Shown here in pieces: positions 43,171 through 52,252 of a stretch of 64,000 nt of DNA. Position 1 is the stretch's first letter. The number at the start of each line of letters is the position of its first letter. The notes under the pieces were generated by a model. It did not search any database and was not told where the DNA came from. It saw nothing but the letters and a program-made list of their open reading frames with translations. This stretch comes from Methylomusa anaerophila. Lineage in GTDB: Bacteria; Bacillota; Negativicutes; Sporomusales; Sporomusaceae. The stretch lies in assembly GCF_003966895.1 (NCBI RefSeq), contig NZ_AP018449.1, positions 1,484,001 through 1,548,000 on the forward strand, read 5' to 3'. Made by a program: the position numbers and the translations under genes.

Positions 43171-45093
43171 ATGATTCGAGAACGACGCAACAGGGCCAAA
43201 CTGGAACAGTATTATCATAAATTTATTACAACAGGGGAAATGGACCCCAACGTACATCCCTGGGTGGCGGAATCCTGGCAGCGCAGCCGGGACAGAGGAA
43301 TCAGCCGGGACGCAGTAACCATTAAAGCAAAGCTGACTAAAGAGCAACTGGCTGCCCGCCGGCAGCGGTATCAGGCCGCCATCAGTTTTCTGGACGGACT
43401 GTACGGCGAAATCCGTGAGCTGTTTACTACCTATAATTTAAGTATGCTGCTCCTTGATTATGAGTGTTACGCCCTGAAAAATTACGCCATGCCTTTTTAT
43501 CAGAAAACGACGGGAGAGTTGGAAGGAGCCAGACTGACGGAAGCGGATACCGGTACTTCCAGTATCAGCCTGTCGTACCGGCATAAAGCCCCTTTCTTTC
43601 TATTCGGACCGGAAATGTGGATTGCCAGCTGCCAAAATGAAGAGGCTTGCTCCGCTCCTATTTTTGTAGATAACCAGGTCAAATTTGTCGTAACAGTTGT
43701 ATCCATCCAACAGGAAAACCTTCCCCATGATACTATTATTGCCCTGGTGCTTAGCATCAAGTTTGCCATGGAACAGCACTTAAGCCTGGTTGCCCGTTTG
43801 AATGCCAAGCATACTATTCTTGATGCCGTGCCGCTGGCAGTATACCACATTCTGCCCGGCGGGGAGGTATCCTACGCCAACAAGCTGGGGCTTAAGCGCC
43901 TGGCCGGCATCATACCGGCGGGAACTACAGCCCTTGCACCTGCCGGGGAAGGCCCCAATCTCAACGAAGTTCTCTTTAATTACCGGCATACGCCAATTTA
44001 CAAAGGTTTCCTTGGTATTCCTTCCTACAACCGCGAGGCAACCTGGATTACCGGGCGCAAAACCTACGAAGATATTACGACGGTGGTACCGCTTTATGAT
44101 GATGACGGGGAAGTGGGCAGCATTGTGGCGGTTTCGCTGCCGATCGAGGACTTGCGAACACTGGTGGCCCATACTGCCGGCTATACTGCCCGCTACAGTC
44201 TCGCCAGCATGGTGGGGAAGGCCGGCATCTTTGTTGCCATGCAGGAAAAGGCTGGCCGGGCGGCCCGGCATGACCATCATACCCTGCTGCAAGGCGAAGC
44301 AGGTACCGGCAAGCAGCGGTTGGCCCACGGTATTCACCAGGGCAGTTCCCGGGCGGCGGGACCACTGATTGCGGTTAAGTGCAGCGATTTGCCGCCTGAA
44401 CTGTTGGAAACCGAACTTTTTGGCGCCAGCGCCGTGCGCGGCGAGGGCCGGCCGGGAAAACTGGAACTGGCCAATGGGGGGACCTTGTTTTTGGATGAGG
44501 TGGAAAAACTGCCGGCTCAGTTGATGAGTAATTTGGTTGAGACGCTCATTGCCGGCCAATTGTGCCGCGTTGGCGAAAATGTGCCCCGGCCCCTTGATAT
44601 CCGCGTGATTTCCGCTTCTGACGGCGATCTGAAACGGCTAACGGAAAAAGGAAATTTTTTGCCGGCTTTATATGATGTCTTGTCAAAAGTTGTAATCCGT
44701 ATTCCTGCTTTAAGAAGCAGAAAAGATGATATACCTTTGCTGGCTGAACATATCATCGGGGAATTGGCCGGCATGCACGGTATGCCGCCGAAAAAACTAT
44801 CGGCTGAGGCGGCGGAACTGATAATGTCCTATGAATGGCCAGGCAATATCAAACAGCTTCAAAGCGTGATTGAACAAGCTTTTTTCCGGACTGCCGGCGA
44901 CACCATCAGCGCCAAGGATATTACCATACCGGGTGAAACCGGCCTCAGCCGCGCCTGGAAAGAAGATAAAGCTGCCTTTATCGAAGCCTGGAATGCGGCG
45001 GGGGGCAATATCAGCCGGCTGGCCAACATGCTGGATGTCAGCCGGGTGACATTGTATCGGTATTTAAAGAAGTACGGCCTGGACAAAGAGTAA
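43171..45093 (+). CDS. sigma-54-type activator (AcoR-like) lacking GAFTGA
   Basis: 640 residues: an AcoR-like N-terminal sensory region (WVAESWQRSRDRGI, then ADTGTSSI), a PAS-like domain (about 215-330), an AAA+ domain with Walker A GEAGTGK and Walker B GGTLFLDEVE, and a C-terminal Fis-type HTH (GNISRLANMLDVSRVTLYRY). Between ELFG and GRPGKLELANGG, where GAFTGA normally contacts sigma-54, only ASAVRGE is present. It therefore probably does not open sigma-54 promoters and may act with sigma-A, like TyrR. No metabolic target operon is adjacent. Confidence 0.88.
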   Translation: MIRERRNRAKLEQYYHKFITTGEMDPNVHPWVAESWQRSRDRGISRDAVTIKAKLTKEQLAARRQRYQAAISFLDGLYGEIRELFTTYNLSMLLLDYECYALKNYAMPFYQKTTGELEGARLTEADTGTSSISLSYRHKAPFFLFGPEMWIASCQNEEACSAPIFVDNQVKFVVTVVSIQQENLPHDTIIALVLSIKFAMEQHLSLVARLNAKHTILDAVPLAVYHILPGGEVSYANKLGLKRLAGIIPAGTTALAPAGEGPNLNEVLFNYRHTPIYKGFLGIPSYNREATWITGRKTYEDITTVVPLYDDDGEVGSIVAVSLPIEDLRTLVAHTAGYTARYSLASMVGKAGIFVAMQEKAGRAARHDHHTLLQGEAGTGKQRLAHGIHQGSSRAAGPLIAVKCSDLPPELLETELFGASAVRGEGRPGKLELANGGTLFLDEVEKLPAQLMSNLVETLIAGQLCRVGENVPRPLDIRVISASDGDLKRLTEKGNFLPALYDVLSKVVIRIPALRSRKDDIPLLAEHIIGELAGMHGMPPKKLSAEAAELIMSYEWPGNIKQLQSVIEQAFFRTAGDTISAKDITIPGETGLSRAWKEDKAAFIEAWNAAGGNISRLANMLDVSRVTLYRYLKKYGLDKE

Positions 45094-45147
45094 GGGAAGC
45101 TAACCAGCCTCGACAGAATTAAGGTAAGAACTAAGGTGGGATAACGG

Positions 45148-45786
45148 TTGCGACTCAGGAAAAAGCCGTGGGTGGCGGAGGCTCTGGCCGGCTATGGCGA
45201 TATTGTATTAAAGGCTGATGATTATAAAGGACAATGGCGGGAACTATTGGGAAACAATCTGCCGCTTCATGTGGAAGTGGGAACAGGTAAAGGCCAGTTC
45301 ATAGCGGGAATGGCGGAACGGTATAAAGGCGAACTTAACTTTATTGGACTGGAAGCCCAGCAGGATGTATTAATATACGCCGCTAAAAAAGTGCGGGAGC
45401 AGCAACTGAACAATGTAAGGCTGCTGGTATTTAATATCAATGATATTCTCGACCTGTTTGCGCCGGGAGAGGTCGAGCGGCTGTATATCAACTTCTGTGA
45501 TCCCTGGCCTAAAAACCGCCACGCCAGACGCCGGCTCACTCATAGCGGCTTCCTTGCAAAATACCGCACCGTACTTGTGCCGGGCGGGCAAGTCTATTTC
45601 AAGACCGACAACGAGAAACTATTTGAGTTTTCCTTAAATCAATTTGCCGATTCTGGGGCAAAACTTGCGAATATAACCTTTGATCTTCATAATAGCGGCT
45701 ATCAAGGCAATATAATGACGGAATATGAAACCAGATTCAGTTCCCGGGGCATGCGGATTTATCGCTGTGAAATTACATTAGGGTAA
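45148..45786 (+). CDS. trmB: tRNA (guanine-N7-)-methyltransferase
   Basis: A 212-residue SAM-dependent enzyme that makes m7G46 in tRNA. The SAM loop VEVGTGKGQFI, the FIGLEAQ strand, and the family motif NFCDPWPKNRHARRRLTHSG are all present. TTG 45148 with AAGGTGGG upstream is the start. A GCGTGTT/AACACGC hairpin at 45794-45812 follows. Single cytoplasmic gene. Confidence 0.93.
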   Translation: MRLRKKPWVAEALAGYGDIVLKADDYKGQWRELLGNNLPLHVEVGTGKGQFIAGMAERYKGELNFIGLEAQQDVLIYAAKKVREQQLNNVRLLVFNINDILDLFAPGEVERLYINFCDPWPKNRHARRRLTHSGFLAKYRTVLVPGGQVYFKTDNEKLFEFSLNQFADSGAKLANITFDLHNSGYQGNIMTEYETRFSSRGMRIYRCEITLG

Positions 45787-45829
45787 ATATCAGAGCGTGT
45801 TCAAAAAACACGCAACCTTAATATTAAAG

Positions 45830-45952
45830 AAGGCTGGTTCAAAATGTTCAGATGCTAGGCGCGACGAGGACGTGAGCAGAACAGTACAGAGAAGTACGTG
45901 GAGTGAACGCCCGCAGGAGCAACAACGCAGATGGATGTTTTGAACCAGCCTT
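45830..45952. repeat. 123-bp structured inverted-repeat element
   Basis: Perfect 15-base ends (AAGGCTGGTTCAAAA at 45830-45844 and its complement at 45938-45952) enclose a GC-rich core with a GTAC-AGAGAA-GTAC hairpin and AGGAGCAACAACGCAG. Similar layout to 35927-36091: long terminal arms, a central small hairpin and an ACAAC-type segment. No ORF. Confidence 0.65.
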
Positions 45953-46015
45953 TAGCAATTGGGCAAGGCGCGGCATATAATGTAGAGGATAATTTTGTGT
46001 ATAGGAGTGAGAGCT

Positions 46016-47338
46016 ATGCCGCGTCACCACCATGCCCAAAGCAGCGGCCATCCTGTGCCGCCGCTTAACATGGAAGAGTTGAAGTTTTGGCTTAGAATAA
46101 TGGAAGAACACGCCATGTTTATACGCAATGGATTGCCCTGTGATCAGCCGGACTTAATTGAAGAAGCCAAAGCCTTCCAACAGGAATTTAAGTCCCTACG
46201 CCAGCGGGCTGAAAAAATGCAGTCGGATAAAAAGTTTGCCGATTTAGTAGCGGATGTATGCCGTACCATGAAAGAATTCATACGTTATAAGCGGCTGCTT
46301 TTGTGTATGGCGATTACCGATCGCCTGGGAGGTTCGCTATATCCGCTGTTTTTGAATCATGTACTTAGGGAAGCTGAGTATTTTATGGCGTTGCTTGCCA
46401 AAATGCGAGGCAGTACCATGGAAGTCGTCAAAGCAATGGAGGCTGACTTCTGGCTGCGGGTCATGGATGACCACACTCAACTTATCCGCCAGCTGCTTGA
46501 CCCGTCGGAATGCGGCATCATTGAGGTTGCGGAAAATTATATGGGGGACTTTGCTGCCCTGTCCTGTCAATCGAGAGATTGGCTAAGCATGCTAAATGAG
46601 CAGTCGCTGGAAGTTCCTGCTTTTGACAGATTCCTTCAGGATAGCCGGGTGGCAACCATGCGTCTGAGAGATTTCAAAAGAGCGCTGAATGATATGGTTG
46701 CTGAGAAGAGGCTGTTAAGTATTTTCCCGCCCAAGCTGCCTGACCATATACGCCGCGAAGCCGACCACTTCTTGCTGATTCTGGCCATGATGGAAAAAGG
46801 AGTGGTTAAGTCGGCCAAATGTGATGAAGACATAATTGCCAAGTTCGCTCAGCCGTGCGGGTCCACGGTGGAAATCGATGTGGATGAAATCGCTGTCGGC
46901 AATATCCAAGATGATATTGACAATCTTGATATGGACTTTACGCCCGGCTGCAAACACAGGGAAGAAGAAGATACTTCTCCTGGCGGAACCTTCACTCATA
47001 AACCGAAATTCAGCTATGGCAAGAAGGAACCTGAGGTATCTGTTAAGTATGATGCAAGCGCCGACTTGCCGGTGGAGAGTAACGAGGAGGGTAAGGGGGA
47101 AAGTGAAGGGGAAGAGCTTTTGGCCGAAGCAGAGCCGGAAGTCGCATCCGAGTTGAGCGGCAGGCCGGAAGAGGATTCGGCGGCAATCAAGCCGCTGAAA
47201 ACGGAAGAAGAGAAGGCGATAGCTATGGCAACCCCGATTATATTGAACCCGCCCCTTGAACCTGTTAAAAGCAAGAAACAAACAAAATTCAAATGGGGAG
47301 GTAACTGGCCCCGGCAATTGGGGAAAGTCCGTGACTAA
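46016..47338 (+). CDS. DUF2935 protein with acidic C-terminal extension
   Basis: 440 residues. Residues about 15-285 contain two DUF2935-type helical repeats (LNMEELKFWLRIMEEHAMFI and MEADFWLRVMDDHTQLIRQL, each with HxxFI/HxxLI) that resemble four-helix ferritin-like bundles. A long Glu/Lys-rich disordered tail (about 300-420) ends in a basic patch. ATG 46016 follows AGGAGTGA. The family is common in spore formers, function unknown; conserved His/Glu suggest metal binding. The tail looks unusual for the family. Confidence 0.82.
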   Translation: MPRHHHAQSSGHPVPPLNMEELKFWLRIMEEHAMFIRNGLPCDQPDLIEEAKAFQQEFKSLRQRAEKMQSDKKFADLVADVCRTMKEFIRYKRLLLCMAITDRLGGSLYPLFLNHVLREAEYFMALLAKMRGSTMEVVKAMEADFWLRVMDDHTQLIRQLLDPSECGIIEVAENYMGDFAALSCQSRDWLSMLNEQSLEVPAFDRFLQDSRVATMRLRDFKRALNDMVAEKRLLSIFPPKLPDHIRREADHFLLILAMMEKGVVKSAKCDEDIIAKFAQPCGSTVEIDVDEIAVGNIQDDIDNLDMDFTPGCKHREEEDTSPGGTFTHKPKFSYGKKEPEVSVKYDASADLPVESNEEGKGESEGEELLAEAEPEVASELSGRPEEDSAAIKPLKTEEEKAIAMATPIILNPPLEPVKSKKQTKFKWGGNWPRQLGKVRD

Positions 47339-47356
47339 AATTTATGCTAAACAAAC

Positions 47357-47388
47357 AACCCCTCCCGCATCCGCAGGAGGGGTTTGAT
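47357..47388 (+). terminator. bidirectional terminator after the DUF2935 gene
   Basis: AACCCCTCC and GGAGGGGTT arms with a 10-base loop, ending in TTTGATTT. It separates the convergent DUF2935 and beta-propeller genes. Confidence 0.88.
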
Positions 47389-47443
47389 TTGAGCTGTAGA
47401 ATACAAAGAGGAAAAGAGGACAAGGGGTCAACGGTTATTGAAG

Positions 47444-48418
47444 CTATGAAGGCTCGCCGGCAGGTAATACGGCAATATAGCTTAAGAGCTGACGGTTAGT
47501 TGCCGTGACGGAAAGAAGTTCCCCGCAATTCAGGTCAATACAACAAAGATCGCCGAACAAGTTGCTGCTGGCAATAGCTAAATGGCTGTCGGGAATCAGG
47601 TAAAGCCGGGATATTGAGCGACCGATCACAAAGCGGTCGATAATCCGTGCCGACGCAAGATCCAGGACGATGACAGAAGAACTATCCTCACTTGCGATAT
47701 ACGCCGTTTTACCATCAGGCGGGACGGCTGCATGACAGGGATAAGCGGCTAAACCACTGGGACAACTGGGGCACTGGACAGTAATCACGGTAGGAGTCGT
47801 GAGATTCTTCCTGGCAATATTGAACAGCACTACTCCTTCACCGGTAAATGCCGTATTGGTAAAGGGGACCAGGAGGCAGCGGCCGCTGTCAAGAATAATA
47901 TTTGTAGGAATTCCGGCAACATCGCGCTGCCAAACAAGCCTGCCTTGTAAGCTAAAAACCGCCACCGTACCGCCGGATTCATGTTCCCAGGCACTATATA
48001 AAGCGGTATTATCCGTGGCTAAACCGACGCAGGAGGCTTTTGTCCCCGGCGTTCCCAGCCCGGCCAGAGTCATTGTCTTTAGGTCCAGACGGTATAGGGT
48101 TCCGGCGGGATCAGTGAGATAAGCGGCGGTATAGTCGTTATCAGGGCTCAGTGTAAATTGGGCCGGGTATGGAATTGAGATTGACAGACGGGATAGGGAA
48201 TAATCTTTTAAGTCTACTGCAAATATGACGTTGTTGCCACTGGTACTGGCGGCAGGAAGGTAGGCACGGGTACATTCAATATTTACGGCAATGTCAGTCG
48301 GTGTATAGTCCGGGGGGAAACTCAATTCATGCAATATCTTGCCGCTAGGACCGTCAACGGCCAGCAGGGTGTGACTGGCGCCATCAATCACCAGTAACTT
48401 ATAGGCTGTAGTCCCCAT
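47444..48418 (-). CDS. YVTN/YncE-type beta-propeller protein
   Basis: 324 residues of repeated beta-propeller blades (DIAVNIECTRAYLPA, FTLSPDNDYTAAYLTD, AAVPPDGKTAYIASED). No signal peptide, so probably cytoplasmic or spore associated. Cysteines occur in CPSCPSG and CCIDLNCGE. Blade repeats of this type often bind partners rather than catalyse. The promoter side contains an 18-base palindrome. Confidence 0.8.
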   Translation of the reverse strand: MGTTAYKLLVIDGASHTLLAVDGPSGKILHELSFPPDYTPTDIAVNIECTRAYLPAASTSGNNVIFAVDLKDYSLSRLSISIPYPAQFTLSPDNDYTAAYLTDPAGTLYRLDLKTMTLAGLGTPGTKASCVGLATDNTALYSAWEHESGGTVAVFSLQGRLVWQRDVAGIPTNIILDSGRCLLVPFTNTAFTGEGVVLFNIARKNLTTPTVITVQCPSCPSGLAAYPCHAAVPPDGKTAYIASEDSSSVIVLDLASARIIDRFVIGRSISRLYLIPDSHLAIASSNLFGDLCCIDLNCGELLSVTATNRQLLSYIAVLPAGEPS

Positions 48419-48441
48419 GCTATCACCCCAAAAAAATTTTT

Positions 48442-48459
48442 ATTCATTGATCAATGAAT
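48442..48459. promoter_or_regulatory. 18-bp perfect palindrome between divergent genes
   Basis: ATTCATTGATCAATGAAT reads the same on both strands. It lies 24 bases upstream of the propeller gene and is about 190 bases before the SEDS gene. It looks like a regulator operator; the regulator is unknown. Confidence 0.65.
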
Positions 48460-48645
48460 GCCATACATTCTTATATATCATATTGACTATGGCCATGAAT
48501 GGTTAATGAAAAGGAAAGTTTTTGCCTGGCTTTTGGAAAAGGTATGCCGGTTTTTCTTATATTTTCTTATAATTGTCTTATAATGAAAGAGACGAGCAGG
48601 ATAATTGTAAGATGATTGATGTATGGTTGATGTAAGGAGGAAAAC

Positions 48646-49833
48646 ATGGACAAGGTACCCAAGTTATGGACAAATCCGGCGGAGGCGGTTTTTTTTACTG
48701 CCGGGGTGCTGTTACTCATTGGAACAGTTAATATATTTAGTGCCAGTTTTGTTCTGGGCGGACAATTATTTCACGACAGTTACTTTTTTATCAAACGCCA
48801 CATAGCGTCTTCGGCTGTTGGGTTTATTATTATGATTATTGTGGCGAAAATGGATTATCGCCGTTTTAGAGGCGAATGGCTTATTCTTTTAACCTTGACC
48901 GTTATTTGTCTGCTGGTTGCCGTACATTACGGCGGTGTTGACGCAAACGGGGCCCGTCGCTGGCTGAAACTTGGCACAATCCAATTTCAGCCTTCCGAGA
49001 TAGCTAAATTAGCTATCATTATGCTTTCCGCCGCCTATCTTGGTCCCAAAATTGACCGTCAGCGGCCGGTAACACTCTTTTCTTGGCCGGTGGCCGCGGC
49101 TCTGGTCATAGGCGGACTGGTTTTAAGACAGCCGGATATGGGAACGGCAGCGGTCATTGTAGGCCTTAGCCTGTTTTTGTTCCTTATGGCCGGCATTCCT
49201 CGCCGGGAGATAACCATCCTGTTTGCCGGCGGGGCAGCTATGGCGGTGTTTTTTATTCAGGCTGCCGCCTATCGGGCTGAACGGATTGCGGCCTGGTTTG
49301 ATCCTTGGTCCTACCAGCAGACAACTGGTTATCAGACTGTACAGTCCCTGCTGGCCATCGGTTCGGGCGGGCCGTTTGGCATGGGATTGGGTATGGGCGC
49401 CAGCAAATTTCATTATCTGCCTGAGGCTCATACCGATTTCGCCTTTGCCGTTTTATGCCAGGAAATGGGATTTGTGGGAGCTTTACTTGTTCTGGGTGTA
49501 TTAGCCGTGTTCGGATGGTATGCTGTTAAAATCGCCTGCCGGGCAGTTGACGGATACGGTCTGACGCTGGCATTAGGAATTACTGCTTTGATAGTGGGTC
49601 AGGCAGCCGGGAATATTGCCATGGTTGTCGGGCTGCTGCCGGTAACCGGCGTTCCGCTGCCGTTTATCAGTTTTGGCGGGACATCTCTTTTAGTTAACAT
49701 GGTGGCCCTCGGTCTGCTGATAAGTATCGGGCGTCAGGCCAGCGGTAAAACAGACCCGGATTCCGGCCGCAGGGAAAGGCTGCAGCGAAGTCGCCGGCGA
49801 CCAGTCAACAGCTCCGGTCCAACAAGTGCATAG
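48646..49833 (+). CDS. SEDS-family peptidoglycan polymerase (FtsW/RodA/SpoVE)
   Basis: A 395-residue membrane glycosyltransferase with ten hydrophobic segments. It contains GARRWLKLGTIQFQPSEIAK, the EAHTDFAFAVLCQEMGFVG loop and the terminal LPVTGVPLPFISFGGTSLL, all SEDS signatures. TAAGGAGG precedes ATG 48646. It acts with a class B PBP in division, elongation or spore cortex synthesis. Stand-alone position near cotJ genes favours a SpoVE-like role, but FtsW/RodA cannot be excluded. Confidence 0.9.
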   Translation: MDKVPKLWTNPAEAVFFTAGVLLLIGTVNIFSASFVLGGQLFHDSYFFIKRHIASSAVGFIIMIIVAKMDYRRFRGEWLILLTLTVICLLVAVHYGGVDANGARRWLKLGTIQFQPSEIAKLAIIMLSAAYLGPKIDRQRPVTLFSWPVAAALVIGGLVLRQPDMGTAAVIVGLSLFLFLMAGIPRREITILFAGGAAMAVFFIQAAAYRAERIAAWFDPWSYQQTTGYQTVQSLLAIGSGGPFGMGLGMGASKFHYLPEAHTDFAFAVLCQEMGFVGALLVLGVLAVFGWYAVKIACRAVDGYGLTLALGITALIVGQAAGNIAMVVGLLPVTGVPLPFISFGGTSLLVNMVALGLLISIGRQASGKTDPDSGRRERLQRSRRRPVNSSGPTSA

Positions 49834-49921
49834 AATATGGTAATATGTGGAAATTGATGTATGTTAAGTCCCCATTGTGGCAATAATGGTAGTAAAGCAA
49901 TATACCGCCATTATTCTGAAA

Positions 49922-49944
49922 GGATGGTGCGACAGGCGCCATCC
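49922..49944 (+). promoter_or_regulatory. hairpin before the PspC gene
   Basis: GGATGGTGC and GCGCCATCC flank GACAG just upstream of the AGGGGGCG ribosome binding site. It may modulate translation or mark the end of upstream transcription; no T-run follows. Confidence 0.45.
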
Positions 49945-49961
49945 GGCTAGGGGGCGCTACA

Positions 49962-50231
49962 ATGGGATGGCTGATTCGCGCCGGAGTTTATCTCTTGAGT
50001 GGTTTTACTATTTGGCAGTTTGTCCAGGGACCCGCAGACGTTGCAGGACTTCATAAACATTTGTCCCTAGACCAGGTCCACGGTATGGTATTGGGTGTTT
50101 GTGCCGGTATCAGCAATTATACAGGCATTGATGTGTCATTAATACGGTTGGTGTGGGCCCTGTCTGTCTTTTATCGCGGTATAGGCATTGCCTTATACAT
50201 ACTGGCGTTTCTGATTATGCCGGTATCATAA
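49962..50231 (+). CDS. PspC-domain small membrane protein
   Basis: 89 residues: one N-terminal hydrophobic stretch, then a PspC domain with MVLGVCAGISNYTGIDVSLI and a C-terminal helix (GIALYILAFLIMPVS). PspC proteins take part in envelope stress responses. AGGGGGCG precedes the ATG. Confidence 0.88.
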   Translation: MGWLIRAGVYLLSGFTIWQFVQGPADVAGLHKHLSLDQVHGMVLGVCAGISNYTGIDVSLIRLVWALSVFYRGIGIALYILAFLIMPVS

Positions 50232-50280
50232 ACGGATAGTCACGCAGCTTGTTTTTAAACAGCCAGCTAATTTTGCCCAG

Positions 50281-50323
50281 AAAAAGTCCGGTTACAGATT
50301 TTATCACTGTAGCCGGACTTTTT
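50281..50323. terminator. terminator after the PspC gene
   Basis: AAAAAGTCCGG and CCGGACTTTTT arms with an internal TACAG/CTGTA extension and an AT loop. Confidence 0.92.
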
Positions 50324-50390
50324 ACTTGTGACATTTTCTCAATCATTCACATAAAATACATTAGGTAATAAAAAGGAGGCATTCTTTTTT

Positions 50391-50747
50391 ATGAAAAAAA
50401 CCAGAAGTCGTGGGTATTCTGGATCATCTAAACTGAAAAAAGTCAAAACAGAGATGGATATAATGGAACCCGACGATATTGATGAAATGGAAGAAATGGA
50501 AGATATGGACGTGGAAGGCATTGATAGGGATGAGGATGCCGGACAATATATGGAAGACATGGACTGCGAAGATAGAGAACCAAAAAAGAAAATGAAACAC
50601 ACGGAGTGCAAATGCACGGAGACGGGGATTCTTGCCCATGCGTATGTGCCATGGCAATGTTATGAGACGGCTTTTAGTCCCTGTGAAGCATTGATGAAAG
50701 GCACTCTTTTCCCCGAACTTTGGGGCGTATATCCTATCCCGGAATAA
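50391..50747 (+). CDS. cotJA: spore coat protein CotJA with acidic N-terminus
   Basis: 118 residues. The C-terminal part (LAHAYVPWQCYETAFSPCEA, LFPELWGVYPIPE) is the CotJA domain of about 50 residues. It is preceded by a long acidic Met/Glu/Asp region (about 22-65) not found in Bacillus CotJA, which is near 80 residues. AAAAGGAGG precedes the ATG. First gene of cotJA-cotJB-cotJC, a forespore-surface coat component set. Confidence 0.88.
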   Translation: MKKTRSRGYSGSSKLKKVKTEMDIMEPDDIDEMEEMEDMDVEGIDRDEDAGQYMEDMDCEDREPKKKMKHTECKCTETGILAHAYVPWQCYETAFSPCEALMKGTLFPELWGVYPIPE

Positions 50748-50774
50748 TACAGGCATAGAGGGAGGTGCGGATGA

Positions 50775-51032
50775 ATGGACGATGACAGACAAAGGGCATT
50801 GCTATTAAAAGTTCAGGAAATGGAATTCGTGGCCGTAGAACTTAACTTGTATTTAGATACTCACCCCTGTGATGCGGACGCGATAAATGATTACAATTGC
50901 GCCGTAAAAGAGTTGCGAAAATATAAGGAAAAATATGAATCTGAATATGGTCCGCTCTTAAATTTCGGATTCGGCGGTTTCAGCCGAAAACCATGGCAGT
51001 GGATAGAAAGCCCATGGCCGTGGGAACTGTAA
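50775..51032 (+). CDS. cotJB: spore coat protein CotJB
   Basis: 85 residues: LLLKVQEMEFVAVELNLYLD and HPCDADAINDYN are the CotJB signatures, with a Trp/Pro-rich end (KPWQWIESPWPWEL). It lies between cotJA and cotJC, all with good ribosome binding sites. Confidence 0.92.
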   Translation: MDDDRQRALLLKVQEMEFVAVELNLYLDTHPCDADAINDYNCAVKELRKYKEKYESEYGPLLNFGFGGFSRKPWQWIESPWPWEL

Positions 51033-51059
51033 GCGAATTAATGTAAGGGAGCAGTGAAT

Positions 51060-51656
51060 ATGTGGATATATGAGAAAAAGCTGGAGCACCCCATACGGGT
51101 TACATGCCCGGACGTTAAGTTTGCCAAGCTTGTCATTACCCAATATGGCGGTCCCGACGGAGAACTGTCAGCTTCGCTCCGATATTTGAATCAGCGGTAT
51201 AGTATGCCGACAGATAAGGCGAAAGCCCTACTTACGGATATTGGGACAGAAGAATTGGCACATATGGAAATGATTGCCGCGCTTGTATATAAATTAACCC
51301 AGGGGGCAGACTGTGAAGACTTTAAGGAAGCCGGCTGGGGCGGACAGTTTGTGCAGCATGACTGCTCGCTTTTCTGGTCGGATGCCAATGGAATACCCTG
51401 GAGTGCCAAATACATCGCCTCCCTGGGCGACCCCATCACCGACCTGACGGAAGATATGGCGGCCGAGCAGAAAGCCCGGACCACTTATGAACATTTAATC
51501 GCCTGTACCGACGACCCTTGCGTGAAAAGCAGCCTGCGCTTTTTGTGGCAGCGGGAAGTTGTTCATTTCCAGCGTTTCGGCGAGACCTTAAACGACGTCC
51601 AGGAATGGATGGCCAAGTCGCACGTCTGGACGGGGCACAAGTGCGGGTGCGAGTAA
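51060..51656 (+). CDS. cotJC: spore coat protein CotJC (manganese-catalase-like)
   Basis: 198 residues of the Mn-catalase fold, with metal ligands in GTEELAHMEMIA and in WQREVVHFQRFGE. ATG 51060 is favoured over GTG 51054 by AAGGGAG at 51045. It may protect spores from peroxide. About 330 bases of its middle and 3' part recur, damaged, at 53372-53703. Confidence 0.93.
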   Translation: MWIYEKKLEHPIRVTCPDVKFAKLVITQYGGPDGELSASLRYLNQRYSMPTDKAKALLTDIGTEELAHMEMIAALVYKLTQGADCEDFKEAGWGGQFVQHDCSLFWSDANGIPWSAKYIASLGDPITDLTEDMAAEQKARTTYEHLIACTDDPCVKSSLRFLWQREVVHFQRFGETLNDVQEWMAKSHVWTGHKCGCE

Positions 51657-51691
51657 AAAATTCATTACTTAAGAATCTTACACTAAATTGG

Positions 51692-51713
51692 GCCTCCGAA
51701 AATATTCGGAGGC
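51692..51713 (+). terminator. cotJ operon terminator
   Basis: GCCTCCGAA and TTCGGAGGC arms with a 4-base loop, followed by TAAATTGG and TTTTT. A second hairpin (ATTGAAAAG and CTTTTCAAT) follows at 51733-51766. The rest up to 51945 is AT-rich without a gene. Confidence 0.8.
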
Positions 51714-51945
51714 TAAATTGGTTTTTCCTCATTGAAAAGTCAGTGGGAAACAATGGCTTTTCAATATAATATAATAAACACCTGACGGACAAGCCGGTAG
51801 TTATTCAGAGCTATGTAAGTAGCGCCTACAGATCTACTCCCCAGTATTTACGGTACTTAAGAAGGAAAAATGTAAAAAATAAGAATATTATTATGATATA
51901 ATTGTTTCATGCTAAAAGTTGCAAATTCCCTATGAGGTGTTAAGG

Positions 51946-52199
51946 ATGAGTGATCTACAGGCTGGAAGTTCCAATATATTGATGTATCAAACCGAAGATG
52001 GAAAAACCAAAATTGATGTTAGACTTGATAATGAAACAGTATGGCTTTCGTTAAATCAAATGACTGACCTTTTTCAAAGAGATAAATCAGTTATTTCCAG
52101 GCATATAAAAATGTTTTTGATGAAGGAGAGCTTGATTATAATTCAGTTGTTGCAAAATCTGCAACAACTGCTTCGGACGGAAAAACATATCAAGTAGAG
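51946..52199 (+). pseudogene. RhuM-family gene, frameshifted and truncated
   Basis: Starts like RhuM proteins (KIDVRLDNETVWLSLNQMTD, then QRDKSVISRHIK). After HIK the frame slips by one; the shifted frame reads NVFDEGELDYNSVVAKSATT and ASDGKTYQVE, then stops. Only the N-terminal ~90 residues remain. GAGGTGTTAAGG precedes the ATG. It lies just upstream of a full-length RhuM gene. Confidence 0.88.
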
Positions 52200-52252
52200 T
52201 GAGGATTGTGCCCAAGTAAAAACATAAAGGTATGGCTTAGAGGAGGATGCAT

